Positions 1-7,943 of a stretch of 64,000 nt of DNA are shown in pieces. Position 1 is the stretch's first letter. The number at the start of each line of letters is the position of its first letter. Position numbers and translations under genes: made by a program. Source of the stretch: Leucobacter chromiisoli (GTDB taxonomy: Bacteria > Actinomycetota > Actinomycetes > Actinomycetales > Microbacteriaceae); contig NZ_JAEHOH010000013.1 in the NCBI RefSeq assembly GCF_016522505.1, forward strand, positions 1-64,000, read 5' to 3'. The notes beneath the pieces are model-generated. The model worked only from the letters and a program-made list of their open reading frames with translations. It did not search any database and was not told where the DNA came from.

Positions 1-174
1 CTGCGTGCGGCGGTGTTCGTGGGGCTCGCGGCGTGCGTGTGCGTGCCGTTCGGGACGCTGTTGGCGGCGTGGATCGATCCGTTCTGGGGGAATGTGGCGT
101 TCTCGTTGTATCTGGTGTTCATTCTCGTGCAGATGCTCTTCCGCAAGCTCCGGACGGGTCCTAAACGCGGCTAG
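1..174 (+). CDS. TSUP (TauE/SafE) family exporter, C-terminal fragment
   Basis: The frame is open from the first base to a TAG at 172-174, giving 57 residues of what must be the 3' end of a membrane-protein gene. Two hydrophobic segments are visible, and the tail (WGNVAFSLYLVFILVQMLFRKLR) can be aligned by eye with the C-terminus of the complete TSUP protein at 38600-39373 (WSNIAFSLLLAGILAQMLLRTLR). TSUP proteins move sulfite, sulfonates or other small anions across the membrane; the substrate here is unknown. The TAG lies inside a CTAG tetramer that also supplies the stop codon of the convergent gene. The N-terminus lies outside the window. Confidence 0.72.
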   Translation: MRAAVFVGLAACVCVPFGTLLAAWIDPFWGNVAFSLYLVFILVQMLFRKLRTGPKRG

Positions 175-980
175 GCCTCCGCGGGCAGCAGCTCCGCGAC
201 CGATTCCAGGATCTCGTCCGGGCGGAACGGGAAGCGCTCGATCTCCCGCTCGTCGGCGATCCCGGTCATCACGAGGATCGTGTGCAGGCCCGCCTCCATG
301 CCGGCCACCACGTCGGTGTCCATGCGATCGCCGATCATCGCCGTGTTCTCGGAGTGGGCGCCGATGCGGTTGAGGGCCGAGCGGAACATCATGGGGTTGG
401 GCTTGCCCACGATGTAGGGTTCCTTGCCGGTCGCCTTCGTGATGAGCGCGTTGATCGCGCCGGTCGCGGGCAGCGGCCCCTCCGAGCTCGGCCCGGTGGC
501 GTCGGGGTTCGTCGAGATGAACCGGGCGCCGGCGTCGATCAGGCGGATCGCCTTCGTGATCGCCTCGAACGAGTAGTTGCGCGTCTCGCCGACGACCACG
601 AAGTCGGGGTCGCTCTCGGTCATCACGTAGCCGGCGTCGTGCAGGGCGGTCAGGATCCCGGCCTCGCCGATCACGAACGCGCTGCCCCCGGGCTTCTGCT
701 GCTTCAGGAACGCGGCGGTGGCGAGGGCGCTCGTCCAGATGCGGTCCTCGGGCACGTCGAGGCCGGAGGCGGCGAGGCGCGCGCTCAGGTCGCGCGCCGT
801 GAAGATCGAGTTGTTGGTGAGCACCAGGTAGGGCCGCTCGGTCTCGCGCCAGTGCCGGATCAGGTCGGCGGCGCCGGGAATCGCGCGGTTCTCGTGGACG
901 AGCACGCCGTCCATGTCGGTGAGCCAGCACTCGATGCCGGCCCGGGGATCCTGGGGCTCCTGCTGATCCTGCGTGCTCAT
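171..980 (-). CDS. HAD-IIA family hydrolase (NagD/PNPase-like phosphatase)
   Basis: A 269-residue protein with the aspartate-based HAD phosphatase motifs: DMDGVL near residue 21 (nucleophile and acid/base Asp), LTNNS near 54, and GDRMDTDV near 220 for Mg2+ binding. The cap lies between motifs II and III, as in class IIA enzymes that dephosphorylate small sugar phosphates or nucleotides. The start at MSTQDQQ was preferred over an in-frame ATG 30 codons upstream because the extension has no HAD-like sequence. It stands alone, convergent with the TSUP gene, and the physiological substrate cannot be read from the sequence. Confidence 0.85.
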   Translation of the reverse strand: MSTQDQQEPQDPRAGIECWLTDMDGVLVHENRAIPGAADLIRHWRETERPYLVLTNNSIFTARDLSARLAASGLDVPEDRIWTSALATAAFLKQQKPGGSAFVIGEAGILTALHDAGYVMTESDPDFVVVGETRNYSFEAITKAIRLIDAGARFISTNPDATGPSSEGPLPATGAINALITKATGKEPYIVGKPNPMMFRSALNRIGAHSENTAMIGDRMDTDVVAGMEAGLHTILVMTGIADEREIERFPFRPDEILESVAELLPAEA

Positions 981-1169
981 GTCGCGCACCGTCTTCCGCT
1001 CGTGGGCTCGGGATCCCAGGGTATCCCGACGATGTGAACGGAGTGTTGCGTTGCGGTCCGCGGTCTCCACAGTGGCGTGGACTGCGCGCGAGCGGTATCA
1101 GGCGGGACCGGTTCCTCACTACGAGATGCGAGACGGATCCGGCCCCGGGGGATGAGACAGCGCCGCTGC

Positions 1170-1997
1170 TCAGGCCGGAGCGGTGATCCGGTTCCTTACC
1201 GCACCGAGGCCGGTGATCTCGACCTCCACAGTGTCGCCCTCATGGAGGTACATCTGGGGGCGCCGTGCATGACCCACTCCGCCGGGCGTACCGGTGAGCA
1301 CGAGGTCGCCCGGGTTCAGCGGGAGGATCTGCGAGAGATAGGCTATGAGCTGCGCTGGAGAGAAGAGCAGGTCCGAGAGCTCCTCTTCCTGCACCGTCTC
1401 ACCATTGACGGTGGTGCGCAGCACGGCCGAACTCAGGTCGAACTCGTCACGGGTGACGAGGACGGGGCCGACGGGCGTTGTGCGCGCCCACATCTTCCCC
1501 TGCAACCACTCGGGAGTACGGTTCTGCCAGCTCCGCATCGAGATGTCGTTCGCCACGGTGTAACCGGCGATGCAGGACTCGGCCGCGGTCTCGTCGACGC
1601 GGTAGGCTCGATCGCCGATGACGAAGGCGAGTTCGCCCTCCCAATCCATAGCGGAATCGAGGGGATTCGACTCGACATCGGCTGCTGCCCCGGTGAGGGT
1701 CTCGGGGAACTTCGCGAAGACGCTCGGGTACTCCGGTAGTTCTCGGCCCATCTCGAGGATGTGCTTGCGGTAGTTGAGGCCGATGCAGAGGATCTTGCCC
1801 GGTTCGAGAACCGGGGGCAGGAAGACCGCGTCCGATGCGGTGATGCTGGGCCCGGAAGCCTCGGCCGCGAGTTGTTCCCATCGGCCCGTTGCGAGCAGTT
1901 CACCGGCGTCGGCGTAACCATCGATCGGCGTCAGTCGGCCCTCGTCCACTCTGACGGCGGTGGTGCTGCCGCCGTGCTCGATCGTCGCGATTCTCAT
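1170..1997 (-). CDS. Fumarylacetoacetate hydrolase (FAH) family protein, meta-cleavage hydratase/decarboxylase/isomerase-like
   Basis: 275 residues with the FAH/HpcE fold signature: ILCIGLNYRKH near residue 72, then a metal site formed by the DWEGELAFVIG region (acidic residues) and the NDIS/KMWARTTPVGP segment, ending with LTGTPGGVG. Family members hydrolyse acylpyruvates or hydrate, decarboxylate or isomerise 2-oxo-dienoates after ring cleavage. It is the last gene of the ten-gene minus-strand operon and its ATG overlaps the upstream monooxygenase stop (ATGA). An open extension of about 100 codons into the upstream gene lacks domain character and was dropped. A lower-pathway role after extradiol cleavage is inferred from context. 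Confidence 0.85.
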   Translation of the reverse strand: MRIATIEHGGSTTAVRVDEGRLTPIDGYADAGELLATGRWEQLAAEASGPSITASDAVFLPPVLEPGKILCIGLNYRKHILEMGRELPEYPSVFAKFPETLTGAAADVESNPLDSAMDWEGELAFVIGDRAYRVDETAAESCIAGYTVANDISMRSWQNRTPEWLQGKMWARTTPVGPVLVTRDEFDLSSAVLRTTVNGETVQEEELSDLLFSPAQLIAYLSQILPLNPGDLVLTGTPGGVGHARRPQMYLHEGDTVEVEITGLGAVRNRITAPA

Positions 1998-3172
1998 TCG
2001 GGGATCACCAGGTCGAAGTAACCCCAGTGCGAACCCTGGGGCAGCGCGCCCACCAGCATGCGGCCGCAGTTTTGTGCGACCACCTGCCCCGTGGCACGAT
2101 GCTGGGTGCCTGCGTGAGCATCCCGGAAGAGGCGCTGCATGGTGCCGTTGCGCATGACGTGCGCACCGGCGAAGCGATGCATCAGCTGGGATATCTCGAG
2201 CACGGTCCGAGTCGAGAGTGACGAGGCGAGACGGGTCATGGTCTCCTGCTCGTCCGAGAGCGGGCTGTCTGCGAGCAGCGTATCCTCGTTGTTTCGCCAC
2301 GTCGAACGGAGCAGCTCCATCGTGCCCTTGACATGCGAGTAGTGGCGGGCGAACTCGGCGTAGAATTCGTCGCTCACGAGCTCCTCATCACCGGTGTCCA
2401 GCCGGTCGCGGGTGAGGTCCCGCAGCTCGTCGATCATCCGGCGGCCGACTCCCTGCGCCCACGCGCCCTGGTTGAGGCCCGATACCAGGGCGGGGCCGAG
2501 CTTCGACCCGAATTCGGTCGCGTGCTGCTGGTCGGCTTCGGGTCGGAAGACGAAGCGCTCCGGCACCAGCAGGTCTTTCGCCGTGTAGTCGAAGCTCGCG
2601 GAGGCGCGGAGGCCCAGAGCGTTCCATTCGTCGAGGATCGAGACCTGCTCGCGGGCGACGATCGCGATGAGCATCTGATCCGACCCTTCGAGCTCGACGC
2701 ACAGCGCCACGTGCGTGGCCATCGCGAGGCCGGGGGCGTACTTCCAGGTTCCCGAGATGCGGTAGCCCTCCTCTTCGCGCACGGCGCTGCCGCCGTGCTG
2801 CGTGGACTGCCCCGCGACGAGGAACTCCCCGTTCGCGGCGCTGAGCTCCTCGCGCACGTCGGCGGGGAGATGCTCGGTGGCATTCGCGGTCTCGCTCGTG
2901 ATGACGCGTACGAGCCAGCCGAGCGACGGGTCGAGGTAGGAGACGTGCTCGATGATCTCGAGCATGTCGGTCGGCCGGGCTCCGTAGCCGCCGCGATCCT
3001 CGTCGACCAGCATGTCGAACACGCCGGTGTCCTTCAGCGCTGCCTGCACGGCTGGGGTGGGACGGTTCAGGCGCTCGGAAGCGGGGGCCTCGCGCTCGAC
3101 GAGGTCGCGGAGACCGTCGATCGCGGTGATCAGCTGCGCGATCCGGACGCTCCGTTCGGGTGACGTGGTCAT
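1994..3172 (-). CDS. Acyl-CoA dehydrogenase-fold flavin-dependent monooxygenase (group D, HsaA/HpaH-like)
   Basis: A 392-residue protein with the acyl-CoA dehydrogenase fold. The N-terminal helical part carries GGYGARPTDMLE, the beta domain GTWKYAPGLAMATH, and the C-terminal helices LFRDAHAGTQHRATGQ, typical of two-component hydroxylases (oxygenase component) rather than true acyl-CoA dehydrogenases. Such enzymes use reduced FAD or FMN from a separate reductase to hydroxylate aromatic or heterocyclic rings. The flavin reductase gene immediately upstream (57-base gap) is the obvious partner. A second, unrelated-sequence hydroxylase of the HpaB type opens the same operon, so two hydroxylation steps are likely. 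The substrate is unknown. Confidence 0.82.
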   Translation of the reverse strand: MTTSPERSVRIAQLITAIDGLRDLVEREAPASERLNRPTPAVQAALKDTGVFDMLVDEDRGGYGARPTDMLEIIEHVSYLDPSLGWLVRVITSETANATEHLPADVREELSAANGEFLVAGQSTQHGGSAVREEEGYRISGTWKYAPGLAMATHVALCVELEGSDQMLIAIVAREQVSILDEWNALGLRASASFDYTAKDLLVPERFVFRPEADQQHATEFGSKLGPALVSGLNQGAWAQGVGRRMIDELRDLTRDRLDTGDEELVSDEFYAEFARHYSHVKGTMELLRSTWRNNEDTLLADSPLSDEQETMTRLASSLSTRTVLEISQLMHRFAGAHVMRNGTMQRLFRDAHAGTQHRATGQVVAQNCGRMLVGALPQGSHWGYFDLVIPE

Positions 3173-3228
3173 GATGATTTCCGTTTCGTGTGTTCCGTGT
3201 CGATGGGGTCAGCGGGCTGCCGCGAAGC

Positions 3229-3795
3229 TCAGGCGGTGTTCTCGGCTGCAGCGAGCTCGCTCCAGCGGCCGCGGTAGAACAGCAGGGGCTTGCTCTCATC
3301 GCGCTGGCCGAACGACTGCACTTCGCCGAGCAGCAGCACGTGGTCGCCGCCGTCATGGCCGGCCCAGGGCTGGCACTGGAAGAAGGCGAGCGAGTCGTTG
3401 ATGCGCGGCGCCTGCTCTTCGGTGACCCACTCGATCTCGTGGCCCTCCTGTGGTTTGCCGGCGAACTGGAGCGCCGTGGCCAGCTGTTCGTTGCCGAGGA
3501 TGTTGACGGCGAACGGCCGCTCCATCAAGTAGTTGAGCGCACGGGACGAGCGCATCAGGGAGATGAGCACGAGGGGCGGATCCATCGACACCGAGGTGAA
3601 GGAGTTCACCGTCACGCCGTGATACTCGCCCTTCGACTCGTAGGTGACCACCGCGACGCCGGTGGCGAAGTTGCCGAGCGTGTTGCGGAGGAGGCGCTGG
3701 TCCGACTGCATGGTCGGGACTGCGTGTTCGGTCGCAACGGCCTTCGCCCGCTCGGCGGAGGTGAAGATCTCAGTGTTCCACATCAAATCGGACAC
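3229..3795 (-). CDS. Flavin reductase (HpaC-like, FMN-binding split barrel)
   Basis: 188 residues matching the flavin reductase-like domain of two-component monooxygenases: LRNTLGNFATGVAVVTY (about 35-52), GVTVNSFTSVSMDPPLVLISL (about 60-80) and LLLGEVQSF (about 155). These enzymes reduce free FMN or FAD with NAD(P)H and hand it to an oxygenase. It starts with GTG preceded by AAAGGC and lies between the NCS1 permease and the acyl-CoA-dehydrogenase-like oxygenase. As the only reductase in the operon it may serve both oxygenases. It has about 30 residues before the conserved domain, slightly longer than usual, so an internal start is possible. Confidence 0.88.
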   Translation of the reverse strand: MSDLMWNTEIFTSAERAKAVATEHAVPTMQSDQRLLRNTLGNFATGVAVVTYESKGEYHGVTVNSFTSVSMDPPLVLISLMRSSRALNYLMERPFAVNILGNEQLATALQFAGKPQEGHEIEWVTEEQAPRINDSLAFFQCQPWAGHDGGDHVLLLGEVQSFGQRDESKPLLFYRGRWSELAAAENTA

Positions 3796-3847
3796 GGTAC
3801 TGCCTTTCGGTTGTTCTGCTGCGGGTCCGTCGGGCCCGGAGTTCCTG

Positions 3848-3861
3848 AGGTCGTACGACCT
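3848..3861. repeat. 14-bp perfect palindrome after the permease stop codon
   Basis: AGGTCGTACGACCT sits directly after the NCS1 permease stop codon and about 50 bases before the flavin reductase gene. A second imperfect GC hairpin (GGGTCC/GGGCCC) lies beside it at 3824-3838. It could fold as an mRNA-processing hairpin or bind a dimeric protein. There is no U-tract, so it does not look like a simple terminator. Confidence 0.4.
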
Positions 3862-5319
3862 TTACCGCGCTTCCTCGAAGACGTCGTTCGCCTCGGCGTA
3901 CGACGATGCCGTGCCCTCGGGAAGGAGCTTGCGCAGGATGGGATAGACGATGAGCACGACGAACGGCGAGATGATGAAGCCGATCGAGAAGGTCCCGGTG
4001 ACCATGAGCGCGATGCCGACGGAGGCGGCGATCGCCATCGTGATGAGGCCGGCCCAGTTCCAGTTCTCGACCTTCGCGCTGCTCGGGTCGTACTTGCCCC
4101 TTCGTACGATGTAGAAGTCGACGATCATGATGGCGGCCATCGAGAACGTCATGGCGCCGAGATAGGAGAGCCACTCGGTGAACTTCCCGAGGATGCCGCC
4201 TGCGATCATGATGAGCGCGATGACGTTGCCGACGACGACCATCAGCGGGCGGCCCGGCCGGCGGCCGGTGAGCGCGTCGACGATGTTCACGAGAGTGAGC
4301 GACCCCGAGTACGCGTTGATGGCCTGGGCCTTGGCCTGCGCCGCGTAGATGGTGAGGAACCCGAGCCAGCCCGCGAAGATGACGAAGAAGGCCCCGGTGT
4401 TGCCCATGACATAGCCGCCGGCCACCGCGCCGGCCTCCTCCGGGCTCATGCCCGCGTTGCGGGCGAGGAGGTAGTCGACGACCTGCGGAACGGCGCCCAC
4501 CGTGACCATGCCGCCGAGGACCGTCATGATGATGTTCTGCGTGATGGGACCCGCTGCGGCGAGGATCGACACGTCCTTGTCGGACCGCGCATAGCGCGAG
4601 AAGTCCATCGTCACGAGTGCGATCGTGCCCGCGGTGGCTCCCATGACGCCGAATGCGGCTTGGAACTTCGCCCAGCCGTTTCCGGGGACCATACCCTCGT
4701 AGGTGAAGAAGTCGAGCGGGTTCGTCCCCTGGACCACATAGATCTGAATGATGAGCCAGACGGTGACGAGCAGAGTGATGGTGGTCATGATCGCGCTCGC
4801 TCGGAGCGCGAGCTTCAACCCGAAGATCGCGAGCAGGATCCACGCGAGCGTCAGGACGCCGTAGATGCAGACCTTCGTCATCAGGGTGTCCTCGAGCGAG
4901 AACATGACGAGCGTGCCCTCGTAGAGCAGCGCCGACTCGAGCGCCAGGAAGCCGAGGATCATGAAGGCGAAGATCGCGGATCCGAGGACCGAGCCCTTCT
5001 GGCCGAATCCGAAGATGCGCGAGGTGACGGTGCTCGAGACGCCGGTGCGGAAACCGATCGTGCCCAGCGCCTTGCCGAGGAAGACACCGATGATCGCGAC
5101 GACCACGCCTGAGACCATGCCGATGCTGAAGCCCGCGAGCATGATGGAGAAGCCGCCGACGGCGAAGAGGACGAGGGCGGTGGCGACCGAGATCGGGCTC
5201 AGCGCCAGTTTCCAGCCGCTCTGCCGCTCGCCGTCGGGGACACGCTGGAGAGAGTGGTCTTCCGCGGCACGCGCGAGGTTGGATTGTTGCTTGACGCCGC
5301 TGTCAGCATTGCTATTCAT
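3862..5319 (-). CDS. NCS1 family nucleobase/heterocycle:cation symporter
   Basis: A 485-residue polytopic membrane protein, about 12 hydrophobic segments, of the purine/cytosine/hydantoin permease (NCS1) family. Family features include the early segment SISVATALVLFAVGGFSIML, the DFSRYARSDKDVS loop near residue 235 (the usual D-x-S-R-Y motif) and NSGSLTLVN-like spacing in the TM8 region. NCS1 carriers import flat nitrogen heterocycles such as cytosine, uracil, hydantoin, allantoin, nicotinamide-type rings or thiamine, coupled to Na+ or H+. Its place inside a ring-hydroxylation operon makes it the probable uptake system for the substrate and argues for a nitrogen heterocycle. A second NCS1 gene occurs at 60510-61919. 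Confidence 0.9.
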   Translation of the reverse strand: MNSNADSGVKQQSNLARAAEDHSLQRVPDGERQSGWKLALSPISVATALVLFAVGGFSIMLAGFSIGMVSGVVVAIIGVFLGKALGTIGFRTGVSSTVTSRIFGFGQKGSVLGSAIFAFMILGFLALESALLYEGTLVMFSLEDTLMTKVCIYGVLTLAWILLAIFGLKLALRASAIMTTITLLVTVWLIIQIYVVQGTNPLDFFTYEGMVPGNGWAKFQAAFGVMGATAGTIALVTMDFSRYARSDKDVSILAAAGPITQNIIMTVLGGMVTVGAVPQVVDYLLARNAGMSPEEAGAVAGGYVMGNTGAFFVIFAGWLGFLTIYAAQAKAQAINAYSGSLTLVNIVDALTGRRPGRPLMVVVGNVIALIMIAGGILGKFTEWLSYLGAMTFSMAAIMIVDFYIVRRGKYDPSSAKVENWNWAGLITMAIAASVGIALMVTGTFSIGFIISPFVVLIVYPILRKLLPEGTASSYAEANDVFEEAR

Positions 5320-5395
5320 GGGAAGTGCTCATTTCTGAAGGTCCGGATCGCCGCTCATCTTCGAGGACCGGCCGGACTCGTGGGAGGGGATGAGG

Positions 5396-5428
5396 GGGCT
5401 GCTGCACGATGTATTCGTGCAGCAGCCC
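5396..5428 (-). terminator. Perfect 14-bp hairpin between ridA-like and permease genes
   Basis: Left arm GGGCTGCTGCACGA (5396-5409), loop TGTAT, right arm TCGTGCAGCAGCCC (5415-5428), with no mismatch. It begins five bases beyond the ridA-like stop codon in the 114-base gap before the permease. No run of U follows on the minus strand, so it may act as a partial terminator, an RNase-processing or 3'-stabilising stem that sets different levels for upstream and downstream genes of the operon. Confidence 0.6.
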
Positions 5429-5433
5429 GGGTG

Positions 5434-5838
5434 CTACTCTCCGCGAGAGGAGCCGGCGATCGCGATCGCCTCGATCTCGAGCAGGATCTCGGGCTTCGCG
5501 AGGTTCGAGACCTCGACGAGCGTGCAGGCGGGGAAGTCGCCGGAGAAGAACTCCTTGCGGGCTTCCCATACCTGGAGGTTGTTGGCGATGTTCGTAACGA
5601 AGATCGTCATCTTGACGATGTCGTCCATCGCCGCGCCGGAGGCTTCGACGAGGTGCTTGATCTTCTCGAAGACAACCTTCGCCTGCTCGTACTCGTTGTC
5701 TCCGAGCACGGTCTCGCGGTCCTTTCCCCGGGCGGTCATGCCCGAGACGAAGATCAGCTCGCCGATGGCGAGGCAGTTCGACCAGGTGCCCGGTGCGGGC
5801 TCGGGCACCTGTTCGGTGGTGACGCGTGTTTTCTGCAT
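5434..5838 (-). CDS. RidA/YjgF/UK114 family protein, non-canonical
   Basis: 134 residues with the chorismate-mutase-like RidA fold: IFVSGMTARG near 29-38, DDIVKMTIFVTN near 72-83 and ILLEIEAIAIAG near 118-129. Archetypal RidA deaminates 2-aminoacrylate and related imines, using an arginine in the FPAR motif (Arg105 in E. coli). Here the motif reads FPAC, so residue 105 is Cys and classical imine deaminase activity is doubtful. Members of other Rid subgroups act in catabolic pathways, for example 2-aminomuconate deaminase. Given the ring-cleavage operon around it, deamination or tautomerisation of an aminated ring-cleavage product is a reasonable but unproven role. Confidence 0.87.
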   Translation of the reverse strand: MQKTRVTTEQVPEPAPGTWSNCLAIGELIFVSGMTARGKDRETVLGDNEYEQAKVVFEKIKHLVEASGAAMDDIVKMTIFVTNIANNLQVWEARKEFFSGDFPACTLVEVSNLAKPEILLEIEAIAIAGSSRGE

Positions 5839-5888
5839 TGCTTGCTATTCCTTGTCTGTCGTGATGTGGGTGGAGCGGTCCATCTGGC

Positions 5889-7433
5889 TCAGAGCGAGAT
5901 CCTGTCGTCCCAGGCGCTCGTCCCGCTCCAGTTGATGCACACGCTCTGGCGGCGCGCGAAGCCCTTCCAAGCGTCAGAGCCCGCGGTGCGACCGCCGCCG
6001 GTCTCCTTCTCCCCGCCGAAAGCTGCGCCGACATCGGCGCCCGTGGTCCCCATGTTGATGCGCACGATGCCGCAGTCGCTGCCGCGAGCCGAGAGGAAGG
6101 CCTCGATGTTCATCATGTTGGTGCTGTGCATTCCCGAGGCGAGGCCCTGGGCGACGTCGTTGTGGATCCGGATCGCCTCGTCGAGCGTCTCGTAGGTGAG
6201 CACGGAGACGATCGGCACGAAGGTCTCCTCCTGCGCCGCGTGCGAGTCGGGCCGCACTCCGGTGAGGATCGCCGCCTCCACGTAGCTGCCCGGACGATCG
6301 ATCGTCTGCCCGCCGTAGGCGAGGGTGGCGCCGTCGGCGACGGCCCGATCGATCACCACACGGTAGTCGGCGACGGCGCCGTCGTCGATGAGCGGGCCAA
6401 CGAGCGTGCCTGGGTCGCGCGGGTCGCCGATCCTCACCTGAGCGAATGCCCGGCCCATGAGTTCGACCAGTTCGTCGGCGATGCTCGAGTGCGCGATGAC
6501 GCGACGGGTGCTGGTGCAGCGCTGGCCTGTCGTCCCGACCGCGCCGAACGCGATCGCCTTCGCCGCGAGGGCGAGATCGGCGGTCTCGTCGACGATGCAG
6601 CCGTTATTGCCCGAGCACTCGAGCTGGTATCGGCGACCGAGCGTGCTGCTCACGATGTCGGCGACGAGCTTGCCGACACCGGTGGAGCCGGTGAACGAGA
6701 TCATCGCGACACGGGTGTCGCGCACCATCAGTTCGCCCACGGCGTTGTCACCGGGAATGAAGAGCGAGAAGACGCCCTGGTGGCCCATCTCCTCGGCGAC
6801 TCGGTTCACGACGCGCTGGATCGCGAGCGCGGTGAGGGGCACTTTGGGGCTCGGCTTCCAGATGACGGTGTTGCCGGTGATCGCGGAGAGGAACCCATTC
6901 TGCGCCCAGACGGCGGCGGGGAAGTTGTAGGCGCTGATGATGCCGACGACCCCGATCGGCAGCCACTGATCGTACATGCGGTGCTCGACCCGTTGCGACT
7001 GCTGCGAGAAGCCGTACATCATGCGCGACTGACCAGCTGCGAGCATCGCCATGTCGACGGTCTCGCGCAGCTCGCCCTTGGCCTCCATGATCGACTTGCC
7101 CGTATCGATTGCCACGATGGCGGCGAGTGCGTCCATGTTGTCTTCGACGGCTTCGCCGATGCGGCGCACGAACTCGCCGCGACGAGGCGCCGGCACCATG
7201 CGCCAGCGGCGCTGCGCCTCCTCGGCTTCCACGATGATCCGTTCGTAGTCGTCGGCGGTCGCCGATGCGACCCTGGCGTAGACCTCGCCGTCGGCGGGGC
7301 AGACGGCGTCGATCAGCTCGCGACCTTCGGTCGGAGCCCAGCCGGCCGAAGAGGAGTAGGCGCCGGAATTGATGTCCTCGATGCCCGCGGCGGCCAGCGC
7401 CTCGTCGGCATCGAAGAGTGTGGTGGTGGACAT
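5889..7433 (-). CDS. ALDH7-like aldehyde (semialdehyde) dehydrogenase
   Basis: 514 residues. Catalytic Cys306 lies in TTGQRCTS, general base Glu272 in QLECSGNN, and the nucleotide loop is SFTGSTGVGK near 246-255. The C-terminal FGGEKETGGGRTAGSDAWK segment is the signature of the ALDH7 (antiquitin/aminoadipate-semialdehyde) subfamily. The usual ELGGNN is ECSGNN here. The reaction is NAD(P)+-dependent oxidation of an aldehyde, probably a semialdehyde released by extradiol ring cleavage. The start MSTTTLF is preceded by AAAGAGA; a 36-codon upstream extension was rejected. It lies between the ridA-like and cupin genes. Confidence 0.9.
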   Translation of the reverse strand: MSTTTLFDADEALAAAGIEDINSGAYSSSAGWAPTEGRELIDAVCPADGEVYARVASATADDYERIIVEAEEAQRRWRMVPAPRRGEFVRRIGEAVEDNMDALAAIVAIDTGKSIMEAKGELRETVDMAMLAAGQSRMMYGFSQQSQRVEHRMYDQWLPIGVVGIISAYNFPAAVWAQNGFLSAITGNTVIWKPSPKVPLTALAIQRVVNRVAEEMGHQGVFSLFIPGDNAVGELMVRDTRVAMISFTGSTGVGKLVADIVSSTLGRRYQLECSGNNGCIVDETADLALAAKAIAFGAVGTTGQRCTSTRRVIAHSSIADELVELMGRAFAQVRIGDPRDPGTLVGPLIDDGAVADYRVVIDRAVADGATLAYGGQTIDRPGSYVEAAILTGVRPDSHAAQEETFVPIVSVLTYETLDEAIRIHNDVAQGLASGMHSTNMMNIEAFLSARGSDCGIVRINMGTTGADVGAAFGGEKETGGGRTAGSDAWKGFARRQSVCINWSGTSAWDDRISL

Positions 7434-7506
7434 GTGCGTCTCTTTCGGTTGGTGGGTGGGAGGCCGGCCGTCGGAGCGGGTCGCGAGACCGCTGCCGAGT
7501 CGGCCA

Positions 7507-7920
7507 TCAGTCCTTGGCGAGGAAATCGCCGATGGTCTCATCGGTGTGATACTCGGGCTTCTCGTAGTAGTGCGGGCCGTCGTAGATCTCGACTAGCACG
7601 CTCTTCTCGTGGGCGATGGTCGGGCCATGGGGATGGTCCTTCGGGTTCATGTAGAACGAGCCGGGCCTGAGGCGCAGGCCGGAATCGACGTACTCGTAAT
7701 CCCCGCTCACGCAGTACATGAACTGGTTCGAGGCGTGGGTGTGCTTGGTCGGGATCCGCCCGCCCTGCTCGTAGTCGAGCAGAGCGATCGAAGCGCCGGT
7801 CTCGGGGTTCTTGAAGAGGAAGTACTGGCGGAAACCGTACTCGGGGTAGTCGATCCATTCGTCCTCGACGAGGTCGGTCTCGTGTACGAGCTTCTCGAGG
7901 CTTTCGGGGGAGATGTTCAT
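7507..7920 (-). CDS. Cupin-domain protein, possible dioxygenase or isomerase
   Basis: A 137-residue single-domain cupin. Possible metal ligands are KHTHASNQFMYCVSGDYEY (two His plus a Gln or Glu position) and a later HPHGPTIAHE segment, an arrangement that resembles small Fe- or Mn-dependent cupins such as acetylacetone- or dihydroxyacetophenone-cleaving dioxygenases. It starts at MNISPE 24 bases after the RraA-like gene. No substrate can be assigned. In this operon it could be a second ring-cleavage enzyme or an isomerase. The last residues (HTDETIGDFLAKD) look like a flexible tail. Confidence 0.8.
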   Translation of the reverse strand: MNISPESLEKLVHETDLVEDEWIDYPEYGFRQYFLFKNPETGASIALLDYEQGGRIPTKHTHASNQFMYCVSGDYEYVDSGLRLRPGSFYMNPKDHPHGPTIAHEKSVLVEIYDGPHYYEKPEYHTDETIGDFLAKD

Positions 7921-7943
7921 GGTTGTGCTCCTGGGGTTCTGGG

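Noticed and set aside
3190-5112. Long plus-strand open frame opposite the NCS1 permease
   Set aside because: Charged low-complexity product (many DEHR runs), no fold; the hydrophobic permease on the other strand is clearly the gene.
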